DNA from: an uncultured Verrucomicrobiota bacterium
GTDB taxonomy: Bacteria > Verrucomicrobiota > Verrucomicrobiia > Chthoniobacterales > SZAS-18
NCBI GenBank assembly: GCA_937873255.1
Contig: CALMVM010000269.1
Span: 1 to 13,110, forward strand
Length of the DNA stretch: 13,110 bases
Reading direction: 5' to 3'
In this document: piece after piece, positions 6,529-13,110 of the stretch
Position numbering within the stretch: the first letter of the stretch is position 1
Layout of the letters: each line of letters begins with the position of its first letter
Position numbers and translations under genes: made by a program
Notes under the pieces: model-generated
What the model was told of the DNA's origin: nothing
What the model saw: the letters and a program-made list of their open reading frames with translations, nothing else
Database searches by the model: none

Positions 6529-6653
6529 AATGACGAATGACGAATGACGAAGGCGGAAGCTGACACCGCACCGTCTTCCTCGCTCGCCGAACTAGTCACG
6601 CACTCCCCGCCCCCCACTCTCCGCCCTTCGTCATTCGTCATTCGTCATTTTTT
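6528..6653 (+). repeat. Inverted heptanucleotide array (TGACGAA type) forming a hairpin with T-run
   Basis: The left arm (6528-6556) is AAA, three exact TGACGAA units (6531-6551), then GGCGG. The right arm (6621-6650) is CCGCC, one extra C, three exact TTCGTCA units (6627-6647), then TTT, inside a run of six T (6648-6653). The arms are fully complementary over 29 bp apart from the single bulged C. The loop is 64 bp. It starts at the last base of the first pilT stop codon and ends five bases before the second pilT start. It has the form of an intrinsic terminator and could uncouple the two genes. It has the same architecture as the array at 184-329 but a different unit. Confidence 0.92.
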
Positions 6654-6657
6654 CCCC

Positions 6658-7731
6658 ATGGCCTACATCGACCAATTTTTTGAAGTCCTGATCCAGGCAA
6701 AGGCGTCCGACCTGCACATCAACGAGAGCGAGCCGCCGATGATCCGCGTGCACGGCGAGATCGTGCCGATCCGCCAGGAGCCGATCACCAACGAGGAAGC
6801 CGCTTACATGATGAGCGAGATCTGCGGGCCTCGCGGCTGGGCGACGTACGAGGAGCGCGGCGACTACGACTTCGCCTACGAGATGAACGAGGAGTCGCGC
6901 TTCCGCTGCAACTTCCTCAAGCAGACCAACGGCTACGGGTGCGTCTTCCGGTTGATCCCGACCAAGATCGCCACGCTCGAACAACTCAAGGTGCCGCCCG
7001 TCATCAAGGAATTCGGCCACTTGCGCAGCGGCCTGGTGCTCGTCACGGGGCCGACCGGCTCGGGCAAATCGACGACGCTGGCGGCGCTCATCGACTACAT
7101 CAACACCAACTTCGCCCGCCACATCGTCACGGTCGAGGAGCCCATCGAGTTCGTCCACAACAACAAGCGCAGCATCATCACCCAGCGCGAGGTGCCCGAG
7201 CACACGCCGAGCTTCCCGGCGGGGCTGAAGGCGGCCCTCCGTGAGGACGCCGACATCGTGCTCGTCGGCGAGATGCGCGACCTGGAGACGATCCAGCTCG
7301 CCCTGACCGCCGCCGAGACGGGCATGCTCGTTTTCGGCACGCTGCACACGAACAATTCGCGCAAGACGGTGGACCGCATGATCGACGTGTTCCCGGCCGA
7401 CCAGCAGGGGCAGGTGCGTACGATGCTCTCGGCCAGCTTGCGTGGGGTCGTCGCGCAGCTTTTGTTGAAAAAGGCCGACGGCACCGGGCGCGTGGCGGTC
7501 AACGAGATCCTCGTGGCCAGCAGCGCGGTGAGCGCGATCATCCGCGAGGGCGCGTCGCAAAAGTTGGAGGACGTGATCGTCGGCGGCAAGCAGCAGGGCA
7601 TGCAGTTCATGGACGACGCGATCTGGCACGTCATGCAGCAAGGCATCGTCAGCCCGCACGAGGCGTACATGAAGGCCATCGATAAAAACCGCTTCCGCCG
7701 TTTCCTGCCCGAGCAGGACGAGGGATTGTGA
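6658..7731 (+). CDS. pilT: PilT-family type IV pilus retraction ATPase (second copy)
   Basis: This 357-residue protein is of PilT length. Its N-terminal domain is MAYIDQFFEVLIQAKASDLHINESEPPMIRVHGEI. The ATPase core has Walker A GPTGSGKST (Lys137), the Asp box VEEPIEF, VLVGEMRD (Glu205) and the His box GMLVFGTLHT. The end, AVSAIIREGASQKLEDVIVGGKQQGMQFMDDAIWHVMQQGIVSPHEAY, is PilT-like but diverges more than the first copy at the AIRNLIRE site. Its role is pilus retraction, either as a PilU-like accessory to the first copy or for another condition; sequence alone does not separate these. The frame is open upstream to 6544, but those 38 residues translate repeat DNA (...SFVIRHFF), so the start at 6658 is chosen. 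No Shine-Dalgarno sequence precedes it, only T-run and CCCC. No other pilus genes are in the window. Confidence 0.95.
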   Translation: MAYIDQFFEVLIQAKASDLHINESEPPMIRVHGEIVPIRQEPITNEEAAYMMSEICGPRGWATYEERGDYDFAYEMNEESRFRCNFLKQTNGYGCVFRLIPTKIATLEQLKVPPVIKEFGHLRSGLVLVTGPTGSGKSTTLAALIDYINTNFARHIVTVEEPIEFVHNNKRSIITQREVPEHTPSFPAGLKAALREDADIVLVGEMRDLETIQLALTAAETGMLVFGTLHTNNSRKTVDRMIDVFPADQQGQVRTMLSASLRGVVAQLLLKKADGTGRVAVNEILVASSAVSAIIREGASQKLEDVIVGGKQQGMQFMDDAIWHVMQQGIVSPHEAYMKAIDKNRFRRFLPEQDEGL

Positions 7732-7819
7732 AGTCGGAGCCGCCGGGCGCTTTTTCCGCACGCGTGGAACGACGCCGCCGCGCGATTTCACTGTCAGGCC
7801 CGTCCCGGACGCATTCATC

Positions 7820-8263
7820 GTGAACCGCCCCCTCGAAACGACGTTCTGGATGCGCTTCAAGCAGTTCGTGAAGGGCGTTTTCCTCTACAACACGATCTAT
7901 TGGCGGCGCGCGTCGGACGACCTGGACATCAAGCGCATGAGCCGCGAGGAACGCGCCAACCTGCGGCCGATCCGTAATCTGGACATCATCCGGCCGCGCG
8001 AGAATCCGCGCCCGATCCCCACGACGGTCTTGACCCTGCCGCCAGACGCCGCTGAACGCTCATACCTGCCTGCCGAGCCGGAGGTGCAGGAACCGGCGCG
8101 ATCGGCCCCCTCGCCCCGGATCGTCCCGGCGGCGGCAGGTGAGGACAGCGTGGAAATCCACCGGCGCAAGAAACGCCGCCGCAGCCGCCATAGTCAGGTG
8201 ATGCCCAAGAAATATTACGAGGCCGGCGGGGGTGGGATTTTGGGATGGCTGTTCCGGAAGTAA
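7820..8263 (+). CDS. Basic low-complexity hypothetical protein
   Basis: This is a 147-residue protein of unknown family. The N-terminus has an aromatic, basic amphipathic stretch (MRFKQFVKGVFLYNTIYWRR, from residue 11). Next come a charged segment (DDLDIKRMSREERANLRPIRNLDIIRPREN), a Pro/Ala-rich disordered middle (about 62-110), a strongly basic cluster RRKKRRRSRH and a Gly-rich hydrophobic end GGGGILGWLFRK. The aromatic ends may touch the membrane and the basic cluster could bind nucleic acid or acidic lipid; both are guesses. The start is either GTG at 7820 or ATG at 7850, and neither has a clear ribosome binding site. It follows the second pilT by 88 bp in the same direction and could be co-transcribed, so a pilus-related role is possible but unproven. 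Confidence 0.65.
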   Translation: MNRPLETTFWMRFKQFVKGVFLYNTIYWRRASDDLDIKRMSREERANLRPIRNLDIIRPRENPRPIPTTVLTLPPDAAERSYLPAEPEVQEPARSAPSPRIVPAAAGEDSVEIHRRKKRRRSRHSQVMPKKYYEAGGGGILGWLFRK

Positions 8264-8311
8264 TTCCCGGCGTATGGATGTTGCGGAGTGGCGGGGGTCC
8301 GGCGAAGGGTT

Positions 8312-8333
8312 GTGGCCGGATTGTCCCGGCCGC
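8312..8333. promoter_or_regulatory. GC-rich dyad upstream of the kinase operon
   Basis: GTGGCCGG (8312-8319) and CCGGCCGC (8326-8333) are inverted repeats with one wobble pair and a 6-base spacer. No T-run follows. Its centre lies about 100 bp upstream of the start site predicted from the sigma-54-like promoter, which is where enhancer-binding activators usually bind. It could equally be a terminator-like structure for the preceding gene. Confidence 0.35.
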
Positions 8334-8395
8334 CGGAAACGCCGCCTGTGGCCGAGTGGGTTTTCGTGTGTCTTCCAGGGGTTTGATCTAGGGTG

Positions 8396-8413
8396 TTGGC
8401 CCCGGAATTGCTT
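8396..8413 (+). promoter_or_regulatory. Sigma-54 (RpoN)-like -24/-12 promoter
   Basis: TTGGCCCCGGAATTGCTT carries TTGGC at 8396-8400 and TTGCTT at 8408-8413. The GG and GC pairs are separated by exactly 10 bases, as in the consensus YTGGCACGN4TTGCW. Departures are limited to the less constrained positions after TTGGC. The predicted start site is near 8423, only about five bases before the ATG at 8428. No rpoN or activator gene is in the window to support it. Confidence 0.5.
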
Positions 8414-8427
8414 GAACCAAATCTTTC

Positions 8428-11400
8428 ATGCATCCGCCACTGCCCACCGCCTCCGCTGGCCTGTCGACCGGGCATTCGCCGGAGTTGGAACGATTGGCGC
8501 GGCTCGCCGCCCGCGCGTTGCAAGCCCCTGCGGCCGTGCTTGCGCAGGCGGGACCAGCCGCCGGTACGTGGTGCGTCCGGGCCGCGTACGGCATCGATCC
8601 GCTGTCGGCTGACGGCGGGCGCGCTTTTTACGCGAGGGTAATGAATGAACCGGTCGGCGCGTTCGCGGACGCCGACGATCCGCTCTCGGACGAGATGTTC
8701 CCCTTGCGCGCCGGTCTCGGGGTTGCCTTGCAGCGTTCGCGCGGCGGCCGGCCGTTGGGCGTGCTCTGCGTGTTCGACACCGACCCGCGGACGTTCACCC
8801 CGCAGGATGCCGCGACCTTCGCCGACCTCGCCGACCTGGCCGCCGACGAACTGCAACGCGGCGAGACGGCCGCGTCCGGCGAGACCGATCTGGACGCGCG
8901 CATCCGCGAGCGCACCGCCGAACTGGCGATGCTCAACGGCACCCTGCGCCAGCACATCGAGGAACGCGACATCGCCGAGGCCGCCCTGCGCCGCAGCGAG
9001 AGCAAATTCCGCGCGCTCATCGAGAACGCCCAGGACCTCATCAGCGTGCTGACGCCCGACGGCATCAGCCTCTACCAGAGCCCCTCGCTCGAACACCTGC
9101 TCGGCTACACCTCCGACGAGTTGATCGGGCGCAACGTTTTCCAGGAACTCGTCCACCCCGACGACCTGCCCGCCGTCGAGCGCGCCGCCCTGGCGATCAC
9201 CGAGGGCGGCGAGCGCTACCTGCGCATCGAGGTCCGCATTCGCCATCGCGATGGCTCCTGGCGTTTGCTGGAAAGCGTCGGCTCGTCCACGCCGCCGGAT
9301 TCGCCCATCATCGGGTTGGTGGTCAACTCGCGCGACATCACCGGCCGCCGGTACGTCGAACTCGAACACGAGGCGCGCACCCGCGAACAGACCGCCGTCG
9401 CCGAACTCGGCCGCTACGCGCTCGACGAGCGCAGTCTCCAGGACATTTTCGACAAGACCGTCGAACTGGTCGCCCGCGCGCTCCAGGTGCCGTTTTGCCA
9501 TCTCACCGAACTGCTGCCCGGGGGCGTGGAAATGCTCGTGAAGGCCGCCGTGGGTTGGCGCGAGGGGACCGCCGGACACGACCGCGTGCCCGATTGGCGG
9601 TGCGACTCCCCCGGCTGTTCGGAATTGGGGGCCAAAAAAGAATTGCTCCTCATCGACGATCTCGCCACGACCGACCTGGAGCCCGAACACCTGGAACCGG
9701 CCGACGGCCAGCCGCCGCCCCGCAGCGCGATCAGCGTGGTGATCCACTGCGACGGGCGGCGCTACGGTTCGTTGTGCGCGCTGTCGCCGAGACCGGGGCG
9801 CTTCGACCGGCAAGACGCGTTGTTTTTGCAGACGGTGGCCGATCTGCTCTCCGCCGTCATCGAGAGCGAGCGGCACAAGGCGGCCTCGCGCGAGGTGCAG
9901 GCCCGCTACGAGCGCATCGCCGCCTATACGCCCGGCATGGTCTACCAGGCAATCCGACACATGGACGGCACGGGCAGCGTCGTGTTCGTCAGCGAGGGCA
10001 GCCGGCAGCTCTACGGCCTGGATCCGGCAGAGATCCAGGCACACCCGGAGTTGATGAACGAACTCATCCACCCGGAGGACCGCCCCCGTGCGCGCGTCCT
10101 GCTGCTGGCATCCAATGCCAACCTCACTCCGATGCAATGGGAAGGCCGGCTGGTGCATCCGACCGGCGAGGTCCGCTGGATCACCGCCCGTTCCCGGCCC
10201 GAGCGGATGCCCAACGGCGACATCTACCGCGACGGCGTGGTCTTCGACGTGACCGAACTCAAGTTGGCGCAGGAGGCCATGCAGGCCGCCAAGGAGGAAG
10301 CCGAAAAGGCCAACCGCGCCAAGAGCGAGTTCCTCTCCCGCATCAGCCACGAGTTGCGCACGCCCCTCAACGCCATCCTCGGCTTCGGCCAGCTCCTCGA
10401 CCTGGAGCAGTTGACCCCCGTGCAGAACAGCAGCGTCGAGCAGATCCTCAAGGGCGGCCGGCACCTGCTCGACCTAATTAATGAGGTGCTCGACATCACG
10501 CGCATCGAAAGCGGCGGCATGGAACTGTCGCTGGAGCCGGTCGATGTCGGCCACGTGCTGACCGAGGCGCTGAATTTCGTGCGTCCCCTGGGCGAGCAGT
10601 ACCGCGTGCGGTTCGCGCCGCCGACTTTGGAAGGCTGCCCGGCGGTGACGGCCGACCGGGGGCGCTTGCACCAGGTGCTCCTCAACCTGCTCGCCAACGC
10701 CGTGAAGTACAACCGCGCGGGCGGCGAGGTCCGCGTGGACTGCGCGCGGTACGGTGAGAGCACGGTGCGCCTGTCGATCCACGACACCGGCCCGGGGTTG
10801 ACCTCCGGCGAGGTGCGGCAGCTGTTTACTCCCTTCCAACGGCTCGGCGCGGCCCGGCGCGGCATCGCGGGCACGGGGCTCGGGTTGACGATCACGCGCA
10901 GTCTGGGCGAGGCGATGGGCGGGACCGTCGGCGTGGACTCCACGCCCGGGATCGGCAGCGTGTTCCACGTCGATCTGCCGGCCGCCCCGGCGGGCGTGGA
11001 AATCCCTGCCCCGGCGGCGGACGACGGTTTGCCGGCTGGCCCGGCCGAGGGTATTGCGTCCACGGTCCGCACGATCCTCATCATCGATGACCAGGGCGCG
11101 AACATTTCGCTGGTCGAGCGCGTGCTCGAAGCGCGTGAGAACCTGCGGCTGTTCACGGCGTCCGACGGCCGCGGCGGCCTCGCGCTCGCCCGCCGCCAGC
11201 CGCCCGACATGATCCTGCTCGACCTGCACCTGCCGGACATGGGCGGCGACGAGGTCATGCGGCGGCTGCGGCTGGAGGCGCGCACGCGCGACGTTCCCGT
11301 GGTCGTGCTCAGCGCCGACGCCACCCCGGCGCAGATCGCCCGCCTGCGCCAGCTCGGCGCGCGCGACTACCTGACCAAGCCGTTCCGCATCCGCGATCTG

Positions 11401-11454
11401 CTGGGTGCCATCGACGCGGCGCTGGCCGGCTCGCCCGCCGCTTCCACTTTGTAG
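8428..11454 (+). CDS. Hybrid sensor histidine kinase (GAF-PAS-GAF-PAS-HisKA-HATPase-REC)
   Basis: This is a 1008-residue hybrid kinase without membrane segments, so a cytoplasmic sensor. Domains by motif are: GAF about 10-150; coiled coil about 150-190 (RERTAELAMLNGTLRQHIEERD); PAS about 192-305 (SKFRALIENAQDLISVL ... RDITGRR); GAF about 320-485; PAS about 492-612 ending VFDVTELK; and HisKA with ISHELRTPLN, phospho-acceptor His641. HATPase_c follows with N box Asn757, DTGPGL (Asp786) and GTGLGLTI. The receiver has the acidic pair Asp887/Asp888, phospho-acceptor Asp932 (LLDLHLPDMGG) and Lys984 (LTKPF). All catalytic residues are present. The second GAF has a Cys-containing insert (DWRCDSPGC, about residues 389-397) of unknown meaning. 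The signal is unknown; paired GAF and PAS domains suggest small molecules, light or redox. The start at 8428 has no Shine-Dalgarno sequence and lies just after a sigma-54-like promoter. The next kinase starts 15 bp after it. Confidence 0.95.
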   Translation: MHPPLPTASAGLSTGHSPELERLARLAARALQAPAAVLAQAGPAAGTWCVRAAYGIDPLSADGGRAFYARVMNEPVGAFADADDPLSDEMFPLRAGLGVALQRSRGGRPLGVLCVFDTDPRTFTPQDAATFADLADLAADELQRGETAASGETDLDARIRERTAELAMLNGTLRQHIEERDIAEAALRRSESKFRALIENAQDLISVLTPDGISLYQSPSLEHLLGYTSDELIGRNVFQELVHPDDLPAVERAALAITEGGERYLRIEVRIRHRDGSWRLLESVGSSTPPDSPIIGLVVNSRDITGRRYVELEHEARTREQTAVAELGRYALDERSLQDIFDKTVELVARALQVPFCHLTELLPGGVEMLVKAAVGWREGTAGHDRVPDWRCDSPGCSELGAKKELLLIDDLATTDLEPEHLEPADGQPPPRSAISVVIHCDGRRYGSLCALSPRPGRFDRQDALFLQTVADLLSAVIESERHKAASREVQARYERIAAYTPGMVYQAIRHMDGTGSVVFVSEGSRQLYGLDPAEIQAHPELMNELIHPEDRPRARVLLLASNANLTPMQWEGRLVHPTGEVRWITARSRPERMPNGDIYRDGVVFDVTELKLAQEAMQAAKEEAEKANRAKSEFLSRISHELRTPLNAILGFGQLLDLEQLTPVQNSSVEQILKGGRHLLDLINEVLDITRIESGGMELSLEPVDVGHVLTEALNFVRPLGEQYRVRFAPPTLEGCPAVTADRGRLHQVLLNLLANAVKYNRAGGEVRVDCARYGESTVRLSIHDTGPGLTSGEVRQLFTPFQRLGAARRGIAGTGLGLTITRSLGEAMGGTVGVDSTPGIGSVFHVDLPAAPAGVEIPAPAADDGLPAGPAEGIASTVRTILIIDDQGANISLVERVLEARENLRLFTASDGRGGLALARRQPPDMILLDLHLPDMGGDEVMRRLRLEARTRDVPVVVLSADATPAQIARLRQLGARDYLTKPFRIRDLLGAIDAALAGSPAASTL

Positions 11455-11469
11455 CGACCCCCGATTGCC

Positions 11470-13107
11470 ATGCCTGAATCCACCATCCTCATCGTCGATG
11501 ACGAGCCGGCCAACGTTTTCCTGTTGGAATCGGTCATCGCGCGGCTGAGCCGGTATCGCACCCACAGTACGACGGACTCGCGCCAGGTGTCCGCGCTCGC
11601 GCGGGAGGTCCGCCCCGACCTGATCCTGCTCGATTTATCGATGCCGTTCATGGACGGATTCGCCGTCATGGAAGCCCTGCGCGCCGAGCAACCGGCGGGC
11701 ATGTACCTGCCCATCCTCGTGCTGACGGCCGACGTGACCTCGCAGACCCGCCGCCGCGCGCTGGCCAGCGGCGCGAACGATTTCCTGACCAAGCCCTTCG
11801 AGCATGAGGAGGTCATGCTGCGCTGCAAGAACCTCCTGGCGACCCGCGACCTGCACCTCGCGCTCCAGGACCAGAACGCCGTCTTGGAGGAAAGCGTGCG
11901 CCAGCGCACCTGCGACCTCGAACGCACCCTCGCGGAACTCCGCGCCACCCAGAGCCAGCAGGTTCAGCAGGAACGCCTGCGCGCGCTCGGCGAGATGAGC
12001 GGCGGCATCGCGCACGACCTCAACAACCATCTCACCGTGATGGTCGGCTACACCGAGCTGCTGCTGGTCAACGACGCGCAGATGCTCAGCAACCGCCCCA
12101 TGGCCCGGCATTATCTCCAGACCGTGCGCGCGGCGGCGCAAGATTCGTCGGCGGTCGTCGCACGGCTGCGGGAATTCGGCCGGCGGCGCGAGGCGGCGGA
12201 GGTTTTCCTGCCGCTGAACCTGCCCCGCCTCGTGCAGGAAGCCGCCCTGCGCACCCAGCCCAAATGGCGCACCCAGGCCCGCGCGGCCGGACGCACGATC
12301 AACGTACGCTTGGAACTCAGCCCGCTGCCCGACGTGGCCGGCAACCCGGACGAGTTGCGCGAGGTCGTCGCCAACCTCATTTTCAACGCCGTGGACGCCA
12401 TGCCGCACGGCGGCGACGTGACGCTGCGCACCCGGCGCGCGGGCGAGGGCGCGGTGGCCTTCGAGGTCGCCGACACGGGCATCGGCATGACGGAGGAGGT
12501 CCAGCGGCGCTGCCTGGAACCGTTCTTCACCACCAAGAACGAGACCGGCGCGGGGCTGGGACTGTCCGTGGCGTACGGCATCGTCAAGCGCCACGATGGC
12601 AACCTCGACATCCTCAGCGAACTGGGCCACGGCACGACGGTGTCCGTGCGGTTGCCGCTCGCGGGCGCGGCGACGGGCCGGGGTCAGGCTCCCGCGCTGG
12701 CGGCCGGCGCGCGGCCGGACCGGGCGTTGCGCGTGCTGCTGGTCGAGGACGACCCGAAGGTGAGCGAACTCGTCGGCGAATACCTGCGGCTCGACCGGCA
12801 TGAGGTCGTCGGGGCGACCAACGGGCGCGAGGGGTTGGAGAAATTCGGCGCGGGGGCGTTCGATCTCGGCGTGACCGATCTCGCGCTGGAGGGCATGAGC
12901 GGCGAACAACTGGCGGCGGCGGTCAAGGCGCGCGCGGCCGGTTGTCCGGTGATTTTGCTGACCGGCCTCGCCGACACGGTGCTCGACCGGGGCGAACAGC
13001 CGGCCGGCTTCGACGTGATCCTGCGCAAGCCGATCCTCCCCGACGATCTGCGGCGGGCGATGGCGCAGGTCGCGGGCAAAACGACCCCGCCCGCCGCCGC
13101 AGCCTGA
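11470..13107 (+). CDS. Response regulator-hybrid kinase (REC-HisKA-HATPase-REC)
   Basis: This is a 545-residue soluble signalling protein. The first receiver (about 1-125) has ILIVDDEPAN, phospho-acceptor Asp55 (LLDLSMPFMDG) and Lys in LTKPF. A coiled coil at about 135-170 (LQDQNAVLEESVRQRTCDLERTLAELRATQ) leads to a HisKA of the NtrB-like type, GGIAHDLNN with His182. HATPase_c has NLIFNAVDAM (Asn306), DTGIGM and GAGLGLSVAYGIV. The final receiver (about 420-540) has VEDD (Asp427/Asp428), Asp470 in VTDLALEGMSG and Lys520 in LRKPI. There is no DNA-binding or enzymatic output domain. With receivers at both ends it can take phosphate from another kinase through the first receiver and pass it on. 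The kinase encoded 15 bp upstream is the obvious donor candidate, though a His-phosphotransfer step would normally be needed between receivers. It is complete, with the stop at 13105-13107. Confidence 0.95.
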   Translation: MPESTILIVDDEPANVFLLESVIARLSRYRTHSTTDSRQVSALAREVRPDLILLDLSMPFMDGFAVMEALRAEQPAGMYLPILVLTADVTSQTRRRALASGANDFLTKPFEHEEVMLRCKNLLATRDLHLALQDQNAVLEESVRQRTCDLERTLAELRATQSQQVQQERLRALGEMSGGIAHDLNNHLTVMVGYTELLLVNDAQMLSNRPMARHYLQTVRAAAQDSSAVVARLREFGRRREAAEVFLPLNLPRLVQEAALRTQPKWRTQARAAGRTINVRLELSPLPDVAGNPDELREVVANLIFNAVDAMPHGGDVTLRTRRAGEGAVAFEVADTGIGMTEEVQRRCLEPFFTTKNETGAGLGLSVAYGIVKRHDGNLDILSELGHGTTVSVRLPLAGAATGRGQAPALAAGARPDRALRVLLVEDDPKVSELVGEYLRLDRHEVVGATNGREGLEKFGAGAFDLGVTDLALEGMSGEQLAAAVKARAAGCPVILLTGLADTVLDRGEQPAGFDVILRKPILPDDLRRAMAQVAGKTTPPAAAA

Positions 13108-13110
13108 CAC

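Noticed and set aside
6544..6657. 38-residue N-terminal extension of the second PilT
   Set aside because: It reads through the TGACGAA hairpin (ending SFVIRHFF), a typical repeat-derived peptide; PilT proteins start near MAYIDQFFE.
8215..10464. 749-residue minus-strand open frame opposite the hybrid kinase
   Set aside because: Shadow of the kinase frame; the composition is repetitive and no motifs are seen.

Overview
This is a GC-rich, densely coded bacterial chromosomal segment (roughly two thirds G+C by eye). Nearly all genes lie on the plus strand. The best guess for the source is Verrucomicrobiota or a relative. The reasons are the scarcity of Shine-Dalgarno sequences, the intergenic inverted arrays of 7-bp repeats, and a PilT pair close to multi-domain hybrid kinases. 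No rRNA or taxonomic marker settles this, so it is inference.

Layout. Bases 1-328 hold no convincing gene but contain an inverted array of 7-bp repeats that runs into the start codon of the first gene. Bases 329-2737 encode a large fusion of a GH1-like TIM barrel and a GT4-like glycosyltransferase, followed by an SRPBCC ligand-binding protein (2777-3265). A small basic minus-strand ORF (3207-3482) runs tail-to-tail into that gene. Translation initiation factor IF-1 (infA, 3641-3859) ends in a clear intrinsic terminator. Bases 3992-5286 are a three-gene membrane cluster: a DUF883/YqjD-like protein, a DUF1469/YqjE-like holin-family protein, and a third membrane protein in the position of yqjK whose start overlaps the second gene.

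Bases 5380-7731 carry two tandem PilT-type retraction ATPases of type IV pili. Between them lies a near-perfect hairpin built from two facing three-unit arrays of a 7-bp repeat, followed by six T. A short basic protein of unknown function (7820-8263) follows. A sigma-54-like promoter (8396-8413) with a GC-rich dyad about 100 bp upstream of the predicted start precedes a two-gene signalling operon: a 1008-residue hybrid kinase (GAF-PAS-GAF-PAS-HisKA-HATPase-REC) and a 545-residue REC-HisKA-HATPase-REC kinase, 15 bp apart.

How they fit together. The PilT pair points to twitching or retraction of type IV pili. The kinase operon could feed a phosphorelay controlling surface behaviour, but no DNA-binding output domain is present here, so its target is unknown. 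The GH1-GT fusion suggests surface polysaccharide or glycoconjugate work. The most unusual items are the two sequence-unrelated but architecturally identical inverted 7-bp arrays, the GH1-GT fusion, and the sigma-54-like promoter that would make the kinase transcript nearly leaderless.
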